A stretch of DNA of 17,631 nucleotides from the NCBI GenBank assembly GCA_937916135.1, contig CALFTQ010000096.1:1-17631 (forward strand), written 5' to 3'. Source of the DNA: an uncultured Verrucomicrobiales bacterium (GTDB taxonomy: Bacteria > Verrucomicrobiota > Verrucomicrobiia > Verrucomicrobiales > Akkermansiaceae). The notes under the pieces are model-generated. The model was given only the letters and a program-made list of their open reading frames with translations. It had not been told where the DNA came from and searched no databases. The position numbers and the translations under genes are program-made. Shown here in pieces: positions 5,944-12,680 of this stretch (position 1 is its first letter; every line of letters begins with the position of its first letter).

Positions 5944-7527
5944 ATGGCAGACCGTACACAGACTGATCCCGTCCGCATGGAAAAAATCGTCAGCCTTTGC
6001 AAGCGCAGAGGGTTCATCTTTCAGGCCGCAGAGATATACGGCGGTCTCAACGGTTGCTGGGACTACGGTCCCCTGGGTGTGGAGCTCAAGCGCAATCTGA
6101 AGGACTACTGGTGGCGTGTGCATGTGCAGGAGCGCCCCGATATTGTGGGTATGGATGGCTCCATCCTCACGCACAACTCGGTGCTGGTGGCATCCGGCCA
6201 CGTGGGTGGTTTCTGCGACCCGCTGTGCGACTGCCTGCTCACCAAGGAACGCCTGCGCGCTGACCAGATTCCTGCCCAGAGCGGTGTGGCCTACTGGTGG
6301 AAGGGCGCTGCCCGCAAGGATGGTTCCTGGAGCACGAAGAAGGAATTCTCCATGCTGGTGGAGGGCACGGACGACAAGTCCGCCAAGATTGCCCGCAAGG
6401 GGGCTCTGCAGTACTACAGCCAGATTGCCGGCAAGGGCACCCAGCCCGCCGACCTGGAGCTCATCGAGGAACGTACCGAGGAGGTGACCGATTCTGTGCG
6501 CTACAATCCGGCCAACGGCTCGCTGGTGACGGAGGCCCGCTCCTTCAACCTGATGTTCAAGACCACCATCGGTGCCACTTCCGATGAGAACGACCCCGCC
6601 AGCACCGGCTGGCTGCGTCCGGAAACGGCCCAGAGCATCTTCTGCCAGTACAAGAACATCCTCGATTCTTCCCGCAACAAGATTCCCTTCGGTATCGCCC
6701 AGATTGGTAAGTCCTTCCGCAACGAAATCAACCCGCGCAACTTCACCTTCCGCTCCCGTGAGTTCGAGCAGATGGAGGTGGAGTACTTCTGCCGCGCAGA
6801 GGATGGTTTCCGCCTGACCGATGAGTGGCTGGAGAAGAGCCTCCAGTTCTACGAGAATATCGGTATCGCCCGCGATAAGATTCACATCCTCGACGTGCCG
6901 GAAGAGGAGCGTGCCTTCTATTCCAAGAAGACCTACGACCTGGAGTACGAGTTCCCCTTCGGTGTGCAGGAGCTCATGGGTATCGCCTACCGTACGGATT
7001 ACGACCTGGGCCGCCATCAGGAAGGCTCCGGCAAGCCCATGGAATACTTCGACGAGACCACCCGCGAGCGCTTCATCCCGCACGTGGTGGAACCCTCTGC
7101 CGGTTGCGACCGCTCCGTGCTGGCCGTCATCTGCGAAGCTTTCGACGAAGAGGAACTGGGCAAGGACGGCAAGAGCGACATCCGCACCGTCATGCACTTC
7201 CATCCCCGCATGGCCCCCATCAAAGCCGCTATCTTCCCGCTGCTCAAGAAGAATGCCGAGCAGGTGCGCATCGCCCGCGAGATTGAGGCCGAGCTGCGTC
7301 CCTTCATGAACGTGTTCTACGATGAAGCCGGTGCCGTGGGCCGCCGCTACCGCCGCCAGGACGAAGTGGGCACCCCCTTCTGCATTACGGTGGACTTCGA
7401 GACGCTGGGTGAGGAAGGCGACCCCGCCCTCAAGGATACGGTGACTATCCGCCACCGTGATTCCATGGAGCAGGAGCGCGTGGCTATCAGCGAGCTGCTG
7501 CCCTGGCTGCTCAAGCGCATCCACTAA
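5944..7527 (+). CDS. glyQS: Glycine--tRNA ligase (single-chain, class II)
   Basis: Charges tRNA-Gly with glycine using ATP in the cytoplasm. The 527-residue protein has the full class II core: YGGLNGCWDYGPLG at about 32-45, RPETAQ at 225-230, motif 2 FRNEINPRNFTFRSREFEQ from about 258, and motif 3 EPSAGCDR from 383. An anticodon-binding domain follows from about 415, including FYDEAGAVGRRYRRQDEVGTP. ATG 5944 was chosen because a further-upstream in-frame start would translate the mobile-element end and the putative promoter. Two oddities stand out. The CPxCG zinc knuckle usual before FNLMFKT reads NPANG here (188-192). The usual GFSDP..DC site reads GFCDPLCDC with Cys91, Cys95 and Cys97. No Shine-Dalgarno sequence or T-box leader is seen. 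A strong terminator follows. Confidence 0.97.
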   Translation: MADRTQTDPVRMEKIVSLCKRRGFIFQAAEIYGGLNGCWDYGPLGVELKRNLKDYWWRVHVQERPDIVGMDGSILTHNSVLVASGHVGGFCDPLCDCLLTKERLRADQIPAQSGVAYWWKGAARKDGSWSTKKEFSMLVEGTDDKSAKIARKGALQYYSQIAGKGTQPADLELIEERTEEVTDSVRYNPANGSLVTEARSFNLMFKTTIGATSDENDPASTGWLRPETAQSIFCQYKNILDSSRNKIPFGIAQIGKSFRNEINPRNFTFRSREFEQMEVEYFCRAEDGFRLTDEWLEKSLQFYENIGIARDKIHILDVPEEERAFYSKKTYDLEYEFPFGVQELMGIAYRTDYDLGRHQEGSGKPMEYFDETTRERFIPHVVEPSAGCDRSVLAVICEAFDEEELGKDGKSDIRTVMHFHPRMAPIKAAIFPLLKKNAEQVRIAREIEAELRPFMNVFYDEAGAVGRRYRRQDEVGTPFCITVDFETLGEEGDPALKDTVTIRHRDSMEQERVAISELLPWLLKRIH

Positions 7528-7540
7528 TTGCTTTCAACCT

Positions 7541-7586
7541 GCGCCACCCCCGTGGATTTCCCCTGCGGGGGTGGCGCTCCTTTTAT
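7541..7586 (+). terminator. Intrinsic terminator after glyQS
   Basis: GCGCCACCCCCG (7541-7552) and CGGGGGTGGCGC (7566-7577) form a perfect 12-bp GC-rich stem with a 13-base loop, followed by TCCTTTTAT. It begins 13 bases after the glyQS stop and separates that gene from the array that starts at 7607. A TATACT box at 7584-7589 in the tail could act as a -10 for the array, but no -35 is evident. Confidence 0.9.
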
Positions 7587-7606
7587 ACTACCCCCTCTTC
7601 CCCCCT

Positions 7607-8155
7607 ATGAATCTTTGTGATACCAATCTTTCCCCCGCCTGCCAGCAGAGATTGAAAGGAAGTCTCTTCGATGATGAACAGCTGCTCTGGGTGGGGCAAC
7701 CTGTGCCGGAGCCCTGGGCTTCGCCTGCTGGTTTCTTCGTGTTTTTCGGCGCGTTCTGGGTGAGTGCCTTGCTCTATGGAATCTGCCGCGGGGGAAGTCC
7801 GGCAATGGCTTTCGCCCTGATTCCTTTTACCGGGATGCTCTTTGCCCCGCTGTTTAACAAGTGGATGCAGCGGCGCACCATCTACGCGCTTACCAATCAG
7901 CGCGCCCGGGTGCTGAGGTATACCGCGCTGGGCTATATTTCCTTGTCCTTTGTGCCGGTGCCGGATATGGTGAAATCCCGGGAGGAGCTTCCCGGCGGAC
8001 TGGTGAACCTGGTGCTGGGAGAAAATCCGTATATTGCAACCGGGCGTGGCGGTCGGGGCAAACTGGCCCCCGAGGGCTTTCTGCGAATCACGGCGACAGA
8101 TGCCGAGCGGGTGCTCCCCCTTATCCGTCAACTGGAATCTACTCAACTCCGATAA
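7607..8155 (+). CDS. Array unit 1: PH-like two-helix membrane protein
   Basis: A 182-residue protein, first of nine related units. It begins with a hydrophilic stretch ending in DEQLLWVGQPVP (residues 23-34). Two hydrophobic segments (about 41-60 and 65-84) follow, then RRTIYALTNQRARVLRY (89-105) and a soluble part ending in GFLRITATDAERVLPLIRQL. This order (LWxGxP, helical hairpin, YxLTxRR, a G..NLVLG-like strand, GFxxI...Vx.LI) resembles bacterial PH-like membrane proteins of the bPH_2/DUF304 kind, a membership inferred from memory of the pattern. ATG 7607 aligns with units 2 and 3; the earlier in-frame start at 7457 would run through the glyQS 3' end and its terminator. Unit 2 starts 5 bases after the stop. 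No Shine-Dalgarno is present. Function unknown. Confidence 0.8.
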   Translation: MNLCDTNLSPACQQRLKGSLFDDEQLLWVGQPVPEPWASPAGFFVFFGAFWVSALLYGICRGGSPAMAFALIPFTGMLFAPLFNKWMQRRTIYALTNQRARVLRYTALGYISLSFVPVPDMVKSREELPGGLVNLVLGENPYIATGRGGRGKLAPEGFLRITATDAERVLPLIRQLESTQLR

Positions 8156-8160
8156 CCGTT

Positions 8161-8706
8161 ATGAAATTAGCTGATACAGAATTAAGCATCGATGATCGCC
8201 TGATGGTTGAAAACAGTATGCTGCGAGGTGAGGAGCTGCTCTGGGCAGGCAAGCCTGTGCCGTATCTGTGGAGCGGCCTCAGTATGTACCTGTTCGGCTT
8301 TGGTTTAGTGTTTCTCGTGTTAACGCAGTCGGTTATGCACTATGCTGCGGTGAATGATATTTTCTTCCGCGTGGTGTTCTTTCTGGTGCCGCTGCTGCTG
8401 ATGGTCAGTCCCTGGATTTCTCTCAGCTGGCAGAAGCGCCATGTGTACGTGCTCACGAGCCGCCGTTCCCTTGTGTTCCGCTACATGTTCTGGAAGCACC
8501 ACCAGATGGTGTTTCCGGTGGCCAGGGTGATGCTGCTTGAACGCAAGGTTTCCGGCAAGGGCCTGGTGAGCCTGATTCTGGGCAAGAGCACCATTTCCAG
8601 CACCAACAACGTGCCCGACCCCGAGGGCTTCCTCAACCTCTCGGCAGAGGATGCCGCCGTGGTGGAATCCCTCATCATGCAGCTTGAAGAATCTCAGACC
8701 AAATAA
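8161..8706 (+). CDS. Array unit 2: PH-like two-helix membrane protein
   Basis: A 181-residue protein. The N-terminus MKLADTELSIDDRLMVEN leads to GEELLWAGKPVP (23-34). Hydrophobic segments lie at about 40-59 and 68-89, followed by KRHVYVLTSRRSLVFRY (92-108). The C-terminal strands contain GLVSLILGK and PEGFLNLSAEDAAVVESLIMQL. It is closest to unit 3: both open with MKL.DT.LS..DR.MVEN and share the spacing of the LLW.GKP motif. ATG 8161 is the start that aligns with unit 3; the frame is open far upstream only because it overlaps unit 1 in another frame. Gaps are 5 bases to unit 1 and 5 bases to unit 3, consistent with one transcript. The DGSG motif of units 3-6 reads SGKG here. Function unknown. 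Confidence 0.82.
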   Translation: MKLADTELSIDDRLMVENSMLRGEELLWAGKPVPYLWSGLSMYLFGFGLVFLVLTQSVMHYAAVNDIFFRVVFFLVPLLLMVSPWISLSWQKRHVYVLTSRRSLVFRYMFWKHHQMVFPVARVMLLERKVSGKGLVSLILGKSTISSTNNVPDPEGFLNLSAEDAAVVESLIMQLEESQTK

Positions 8707-8711
8707 ACGCC

Positions 8712-9260
8712 ATGAAACTATCCGATACTGACCTGAGCCTGCAAGACCGCCAGATGGTGGAAAATAACCTGATGCAGCAGGAAGAGCTGCTGTGGGTGGG
8801 CAAGCCCATTCCCCGCTTGTTCAGCGCCGGCAGCCTGGCTACGTTCCTGTTTTCTCTGCCCTGGCTGGGCTTTGTTGCCTTCTGGACATGGGGCGCGGCG
8901 CAGGGCGGTGACATTTTCGCCTGCTTCTCGATTCCCTTCTGGTGCGTGGGCATTGGCTTGTTCTGCTCTCCCTGGTGGACGCAACGTACGCAGAAACGCA
9001 CGGTGCTGGTTATTACTGACCGCCGGGCCATGGAGATTTACCCCGGCCTGTTCGGGGCGGTGAAGAGCCGCGTATGGCCGCTGGAGCCGGGCATGGTGAA
9101 ATCCTGCACGGTGCGCAAGGACGGCAGCGGTGACCTGATTCTCGGCCATGAGGTGCGCCATTCCCGGAACGGCACCCATGAGGTGGCACGCGGCTTCATG
9201 AATGTGCCCGAGGTGCGCCGCGTGGAGCAGTTCCTTTACGATTTGACTCAGAAACAGTGA
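8712..9260 (+). CDS. Array unit 3: PH-like two-helix membrane protein
   Basis: A 182-residue protein with the clearest form of the shared plan: EELLWVGKPIP (24-34), hydrophobic segments at about 40-62 and 68-86, KRTVLVITDRRAMEIYP (about 95-111), WPLEPGMVKS, then DGSGDLILGHEV and GFMNVPEVRRVEQFLYDL. In bPH-type proteins a comparable dG.GdL.F...GF..I.....V..LL pattern forms the last strands and the closing helix of the PH-like fold; that is family knowledge applied by pattern. The N-terminal 20 residues are clearly related to unit 2. The stop overlaps the GTG start of unit 4 by four bases, so translation of the two is probably coupled. Function unknown. Confidence 0.83.
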   Translation: MKLSDTDLSLQDRQMVENNLMQQEELLWVGKPIPRLFSAGSLATFLFSLPWLGFVAFWTWGAAQGGDIFACFSIPFWCVGIGLFCSPWWTQRTQKRTVLVITDRRAMEIYPGLFGAVKSRVWPLEPGMVKSCTVRKDGSGDLILGHEVRHSRNGTHEVARGFMNVPEVRRVEQFLYDLTQKQ

Positions 9261-9838
9261 AATCCTCCGACCCCAGAGATTTCGGGCTGAGCCCCCGGCT
9301 GAGCGAGCTGGTGCAGCATGATTTGCGCCCCGGCGAGCAGCTGCGCTGGGTGGGGCAACCCGTGGCATTCTGGTGTATCGATTGGGGAACAGTGATAGGG
9401 CTGACTCCCGTTCTGACCGTTTTCGGCGGGCTGGGTAGCTATGTCCTCTATTCTTTGGCTGCGGGGGAGATTGTGGTGAGCGGTTTCACCTTCCTGATGG
9501 TGCTGGGCTTGTCCCTCCTGTTTGTGCTGTTTCCGCTGGCAGCGGTGTCGGCTCCTTTCTTCCGGGCCTGGTGCCGGAGGAATACGGTGTATGCTATTAC
9601 GAACCGCCGGGCCTTCATCAGCGGGATGGGGGAGGGCTCCTGGCGCTTGCAGAGTGATATGGTGGCCAGCAATTTCCAGCGCAAGGATGGCAGTGGCAAC
9701 CTGGTGTTTTCCGTGCGCTGGGAAACCGATGTCAACGGTGTCACCCGCAAGGTGGAGAAAGGATTCATGAACATCCGTGACGTGCGGCTGGTGGAGGAAA
9801 TCCTGGAAAAGGCCATAGCCGAAAGGAAAAAAGTATGA
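9257..9838 (+). CDS. Array unit 4: PH-like two-helix membrane protein (near-twin of unit 5)
   Basis: A 193-residue protein starting at GTG 9257, whose last three bases overlap the TGA of unit 3. The start is fixed by alignment with unit 5, since both open with the pattern MKS.DPRDFGL.PR. Next come PGEQLRWVGQPV (about 25-36), two long hydrophobic stretches (about 44-70 and 74-100), RNTVYAITNRRAFISG, MVASNFQRKDGSGNLVF, and the C-terminus GFMNIRDVRLVEEILEKAIAE. The first 40 and last 70 bases are almost the same as those of unit 5, while the membrane part is quite different. No Shine-Dalgarno sequence beyond what coupling would supply. Function unknown. Confidence 0.83.
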   Translation: MKSSDPRDFGLSPRLSELVQHDLRPGEQLRWVGQPVAFWCIDWGTVIGLTPVLTVFGGLGSYVLYSLAAGEIVVSGFTFLMVLGLSLLFVLFPLAAVSAPFFRAWCRRNTVYAITNRRAFISGMGEGSWRLQSDMVASNFQRKDGSGNLVFSVRWETDVNGVTRKVEKGFMNIRDVRLVEEILEKAIAERKKV

Positions 9839-10413
9839 AATCCCCCGACCCCAGAGATTTCGGGCTGAATCCCCGGCAATGTGAGCGCTTGCAGAAGGCT
9901 CTGCAGCCCGGCGAGCAGCTTCGCTGGGCGGGCAGCCCCATTGTCCGTCATCCGGAACCCGATAAGGGAGATCGCGTGGTGGGTGTGCTGTTTTTCCTTC
10001 CGTTCGCGTTGGGAGGTGCGGGCTGTATTTATGGGGCACTGGCGGGAACATCGGACGAGTCCGGCAGTCTGGTCATACTGTTCCTTATGGGCGTGATATT
10101 TCTGCTGGGGCCCATCGGTGCGCTCATCATCTATCCGTGCTTGCATAGGAAAGAGCTACGGAGCAGGACCTACGCCATCACCAACCGCCGCGCCATTGTC
10201 TGCGGAGTGGACACGGAATCCTGGCCGCTGGCGCCGGATATGGTCGCCTCGGATTTCCAGGAGAAGGACGGGAGCGGCAACCTTGTCTTTGCCGTGCGTG
10301 CTCGCAGCGACGGCGGCCCGGGGTGGAATGAGGCCGGATTCATGGATATCCGCGATGTGCGGCTGGTGGAGGAAATCCTCGAAAAAGCTATAGCCGAAAG
10401 GAAAAACGTATGA
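9835..10413 (+). CDS. Array unit 5: PH-like two-helix membrane protein (near-twin of unit 4)
   Basis: A 192-residue protein starting at ATG 9835 in an ATGA overlap with unit 4. It has PGEQLRWAGSPIV (about 25-37), a charged insert (RHPEPDKGDR) before the first hydrophobic segment (about 48-70), a second segment (about 77-101), then SRTYAITNRRAIVCG, MVASDFQEKDGSGNLVFAV and GFMDIRDVRLVEEILEKAIAE. Identity to unit 4 is very high at both ends and around YAITNRRA and DGSGNLVF, but the hydrophobic part and the loop before GF are unrelated at base level. This suggests a recent duplication followed by divergence or exchange of the membrane part. Function unknown. Confidence 0.83.
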   Translation: MKSPDPRDFGLNPRQCERLQKALQPGEQLRWAGSPIVRHPEPDKGDRVVGVLFFLPFALGGAGCIYGALAGTSDESGSLVILFLMGVIFLLGPIGALIIYPCLHRKELRSRTYAITNRRAIVCGVDTESWPLAPDMVASDFQEKDGSGNLVFAVRARSDGGPGWNEAGFMDIRDVRLVEEILEKAIAERKNV

Positions 10414-10925
10414 TGACGCTGCCCGAACAGCAGTACCTGCAGCAGGTGCTCCGCTCCGGCGAGGAAATCCGCTGGTCGGGGCGCCCCGTGCCGCATCTCT
10501 GGACGGTGGATGCCGTGATGGCTATGATGGGCGGAGTGGTGTCATTGGCGGTAGCTATCGGCTGGCTGTGTTTTGCATGGCCGCGTAGCTGGGAACTGGC
10601 GCTGTGTTCGCTGCCCGTCTGGGCTGGAAGCCTCACGTTGTTATCTGCTCCGTGGCGGTGGTGCCACCGGCAGAAGCAAAGCCTGCTGCTGCTCACGAAC
10701 CAGCGCGTGATGGTGGTGGCTCCCGGTTGGTCAGGACGCTTGCAGATGGATGGCTGGACGCTGAAACCCGGTTTGCTGAAGCGCTATACGGTGCAGGAGG
10801 ATGGCAGCGGCGATTTGATTTTCGGATACAATGCTCAGATCCGCAGCCGGTGGGGTAAGGTGCCTTTCGGTTTGCAATCCGTGCCGGATATTGAGTACGT
10901 AGCCCGGTTGATTCAGAACTCATGA
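10410..10925 (+). CDS. Array unit 6: PH-like two-helix membrane protein
   Basis: A 171-residue protein starting at ATG 10410 in an ATGA overlap with unit 5. The N-terminal extension is shorter than in units 1-5, so SGEEIRWSGRPVP comes at about 16-28. Hydrophobic segments lie at about 33-56 and 60-78. They are followed by RQKQSLLLLTNQRVMVV, WTLKPGLLKRYTVQEDGSGDLIFGY, and a C-terminus FGLQSVPDIEYVARLIQNS in which the usual GF is FG. It shares the short MMT..EQ opening with unit 7, pointing to a second pair of sister units. Function unknown. Confidence 0.82.
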   Translation: MMTLPEQQYLQQVLRSGEEIRWSGRPVPHLWTVDAVMAMMGGVVSLAVAIGWLCFAWPRSWELALCSLPVWAGSLTLLSAPWRWCHRQKQSLLLLTNQRVMVVAPGWSGRLQMDGWTLKPGLLKRYTVQEDGSGDLIFGYNAQIRSRWGKVPFGLQSVPDIEYVARLIQNS

Positions 10926-11362
10926 TGACAGAACAGGAACAGACGCGACTGCAGGCAGAGCTGCTGCCGGGGGAAAGGGTGCTGTGGCATGGCCGCCCGC
11001 AGCTGCCGGTGGTGAACAGTGCCACGCTGCCGCTCTTCCTGCTGGCGGTGCTGTGCCCGCTCCTGCTGTTGTTCCCCATTTTGCAGCAGCGCCGCCTGCG
11101 CCGCACGCTTTACCTGCTCACTGACCGCCGCATCCTGGTCTATCGCGCGAACTGGTGGCGCGGGGTGCAGCGCCATGCCTGGCCGCTGGAGCCCGGCATC
11201 ATCACCGCCCGCGTGCAGCGCCCCGCCGGCCGTGGCGACCTGGTCATGGAGTTCACCTATGGCCACCGTGTATCGGAAGATAAGGGTTTTCTCCATGTGC
11301 CCGATGCCCTCCGCATTGCCCGCCTGATTGACGATGCGGAGAAGAAACTGAACTGCCCCTGA
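10922..11362 (+). CDS. Array unit 7: shortest PH-like membrane protein
   Basis: A 146-residue protein starting at ATG 10922 in an ATGA overlap with unit 6. It has PGERVLWHGRPQLP (about 16-29), then only one clear hydrophobic stretch of about 21 residues (around 34-54) instead of two. RRLRRTLYLLTDRRILVYR, WPLEPGIITARVQ, GRGDLVMEF and KGFLHVPDALRIARLIDDA follow. The loss of length is confined to the membrane part; the soluble motifs are all there. A single span would reverse the side on which the C-terminal domain lies, unless the stretch forms a tight re-entrant hairpin. Nine bases separate it from unit 8. Function unknown. Confidence 0.82.
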   Translation: MMTEQEQTRLQAELLPGERVLWHGRPQLPVVNSATLPLFLLAVLCPLLLLFPILQQRRLRRTLYLLTDRRILVYRANWWRGVQRHAWPLEPGIITARVQRPAGRGDLVMEFTYGHRVSEDKGFLHVPDALRIARLIDDAEKKLNCP

Positions 11363-11371
11363 CCGAAGACA

Positions 11372-12451
11372 ATGCGAGTGGATGATTTAAAGCCTGTGGA
11401 TCAGGAGATGCTGAGCCGGACCTTGCTGCCGGGGGAGGAATGCCGCTACATGGAGCGCGCGAGTGTGTGCCGCTGGGGCTGGATTACCTGCCTGGAGAAA
11501 CTGCTGGAACAGGGCTTCGTCCTGTCCTGCTTCTTCTTCATCACTGCGTTCAGCGTCCTGGTGCTCCTGGGCTGGCTGCGTGGGAGTACATCGACGGCGT
11601 CGCTGCTGGTGGCATATATAGTTCTGCTGCTGTTTTATCTGCTGGGCTGGATGATGTCGACCTCTGGTGCCAGGCGGCGGCTGAGGAAGCAAGTGTACCT
11701 GCTCACGACCCACCGCGCCATGATTCTGCAACCGGGCGAATGCATCAGAGCCTACCCGCTGCTCCCAGGCATGGTCCGCCACCTGGAGCAGCGCCTCGAT
11801 GGCACCGGACACCTCTTTTTCCAGTTGCCGGAAAAGGAGGGCGGATTTGAGGAGGCCTGCTTCGCCTTTGTGCCGGAACCCCGCCGGGTGGAAGCCTTGC
11901 TCAACGAACTGGCTGCCCAGGTGCCGCCGCTGCCTGATTCTCCTGCTGCACCGGTCGATTGGGAGATGCTGCCGCCGCGGCTGCGGGAGCGCATGCAGCA
12001 GGAGCTGCGTGCCGATGAGCAGGTGCAATGGCTGGGAAAAACAGCTGCGGCCCGGCAGCTGCAATCGCCGCGCCAGAGCCGCAAGACCCTGCTGGTACTG
12101 CTTCTGGCCTTGTCTGCCTTGGGGGCTGGTGGCGCTGCCTGCTGGCTGGATACCAGGACGCTCCCCGCTGCCTGTTTCCTGGGCGCGATTTATCTGGTTA
12201 TTGCTGCGTTTTGTGTGTTGATTCTCGTGCCCACGGAGAAGGATGCCTGCGTCATCACCCAGCACCGTGTGTGCCATGTCACTTCCCGCAAGGTATTCTC
12301 CTACGGCGGCCGGCTGAGGCACAGCGTGCATTATCCCGGTGGGGCCGCCTCCCTTTACCTGGGCGCCCATGATATCGACTCTGTCTCCGTAACGTCTATT
12401 CACCCCTTGCTGATTCTGCTGCGCAAGTTGTTTGAGAAGAACGGCATGTGA
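11372..12451 (+). CDS. Array units 8 and 9: fused double PH-like membrane protein
   Basis: A 359-residue protein made of two copies of the array unit. The first copy (about 1-185) has LLPGEECRYMERASV in place of the LLWxGxP motif, two hydrophobic segments (about 45-68 and 75-95), RRLRKQVYLLTTHRAMIL, PLLPGMVRHLEQRLDGTGHLFF and PEPRRVEALLNELAAQV. A Pro-rich linker (PPLPDSPAAP) follows. The second copy (about 195-359) has ADEQVQWLGKTAA, two hydrophobic segments (about 235-255 and 263-286), DACVITQHRVCHVTS, GGAASLYLG, and a closing helix HPLLILLRKLF. Both copies have lost the W-G-P residues or the RR of the common motifs, so they are the most worn members of the set. It closes the operon and converges with the protease gene. 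Function unknown. Confidence 0.8.
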   Translation: MRVDDLKPVDQEMLSRTLLPGEECRYMERASVCRWGWITCLEKLLEQGFVLSCFFFITAFSVLVLLGWLRGSTSTASLLVAYIVLLLFYLLGWMMSTSGARRRLRKQVYLLTTHRAMILQPGECIRAYPLLPGMVRHLEQRLDGTGHLFFQLPEKEGGFEEACFAFVPEPRRVEALLNELAAQVPPLPDSPAAPVDWEMLPPRLRERMQQELRADEQVQWLGKTAAARQLQSPRQSRKTLLVLLLALSALGAGGAACWLDTRTLPAACFLGAIYLVIAAFCVLILVPTEKDACVITQHRVCHVTSRKVFSYGGRLRHSVHYPGGAASLYLGAHDIDSVSVTSIHPLLILLRKLFEKNGM

Positions 12452-12480
12452 ATCCTCGTGCGCGCTGGATATTGAGCTCG

Positions 12481-12496
12481 ATAAATGGGAATTTGT
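12481..12496 (+). repeat. Dispersed 16-base repeat, copy 1 (second copy at 17292-17307)
   Basis: ATAAATGGGAATTTGT occurs at 12481-12496 and again at 17292-17307, each time at the left edge of a palindromic region (12508-12576 and 17299-17618). Both are followed by a G-rich stretch. Its position suggests that it is the conserved edge of one family of palindromic elements. Confidence 0.7.
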
Positions 12497-12507
12497 GGGG
12501 GAATTCT

Positions 12508-12576
12508 GTCGGAGCACGGGACTTCAGTCCCGATTGGAAGCACCGTTATTTCGGGACTGAAGTCCCGTGCCCCGAC
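12508..12576. repeat. Near-perfect palindrome with nested hairpins
   Basis: The arms at 12508-12533 and 12551-12576 are 26 bases each and are reverse complements with one mismatch (A at 12513 against C). The loop is 17 bases. Inside each arm GGGAC-TTCA-GTCCC (or its complement) can form its own small hairpin, so the site can fold as one long stem or as two short ones, like a pair of REP units facing each other. It lies between the convergent ends of the array and the protease gene. No T-run follows on either strand, so a simple intrinsic terminator is unlikely. Confidence 0.85.
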
Positions 12577-12680
12577 AACGACAAACATCAATTTATTGCC
12601 CCCGCCGATATGTGTAATGCATTCATCTTTAATTGCCGGAGTGATAAAACCTGGTATGCATGCTGAGAGGCAGAGCTGTT

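Noticed and set aside
5686..7524. Long minus-strand ORF (612 codons) opposite glyQS
   Set aside because: It is the antisense shadow of a highly conserved gene with strong codon bias and runs on into the mobile-element arm. Its translation has no recognisable domain.
7607..12451. Anti-phage defence operon interpretation of the array
   Set aside because: No nuclease, nucleotidyltransferase, NTPase, TIR or other effector domain is visible in or beside the array. The PH-like units alone do not support it.
11387..12517. Minus-strand ORF (376 codons) opposite the fused array gene
   Set aside because: The plus-strand frame contains two recognisable array units; the minus-strand translation is Gln/Arg/His-rich without motifs.
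12508..12576. Bidirectional intrinsic terminator between the convergent genes
   Set aside because: The stem is strong, but neither strand has a T-run after it, and the two-fold hairpin organisation fits a REP-like repeat better.
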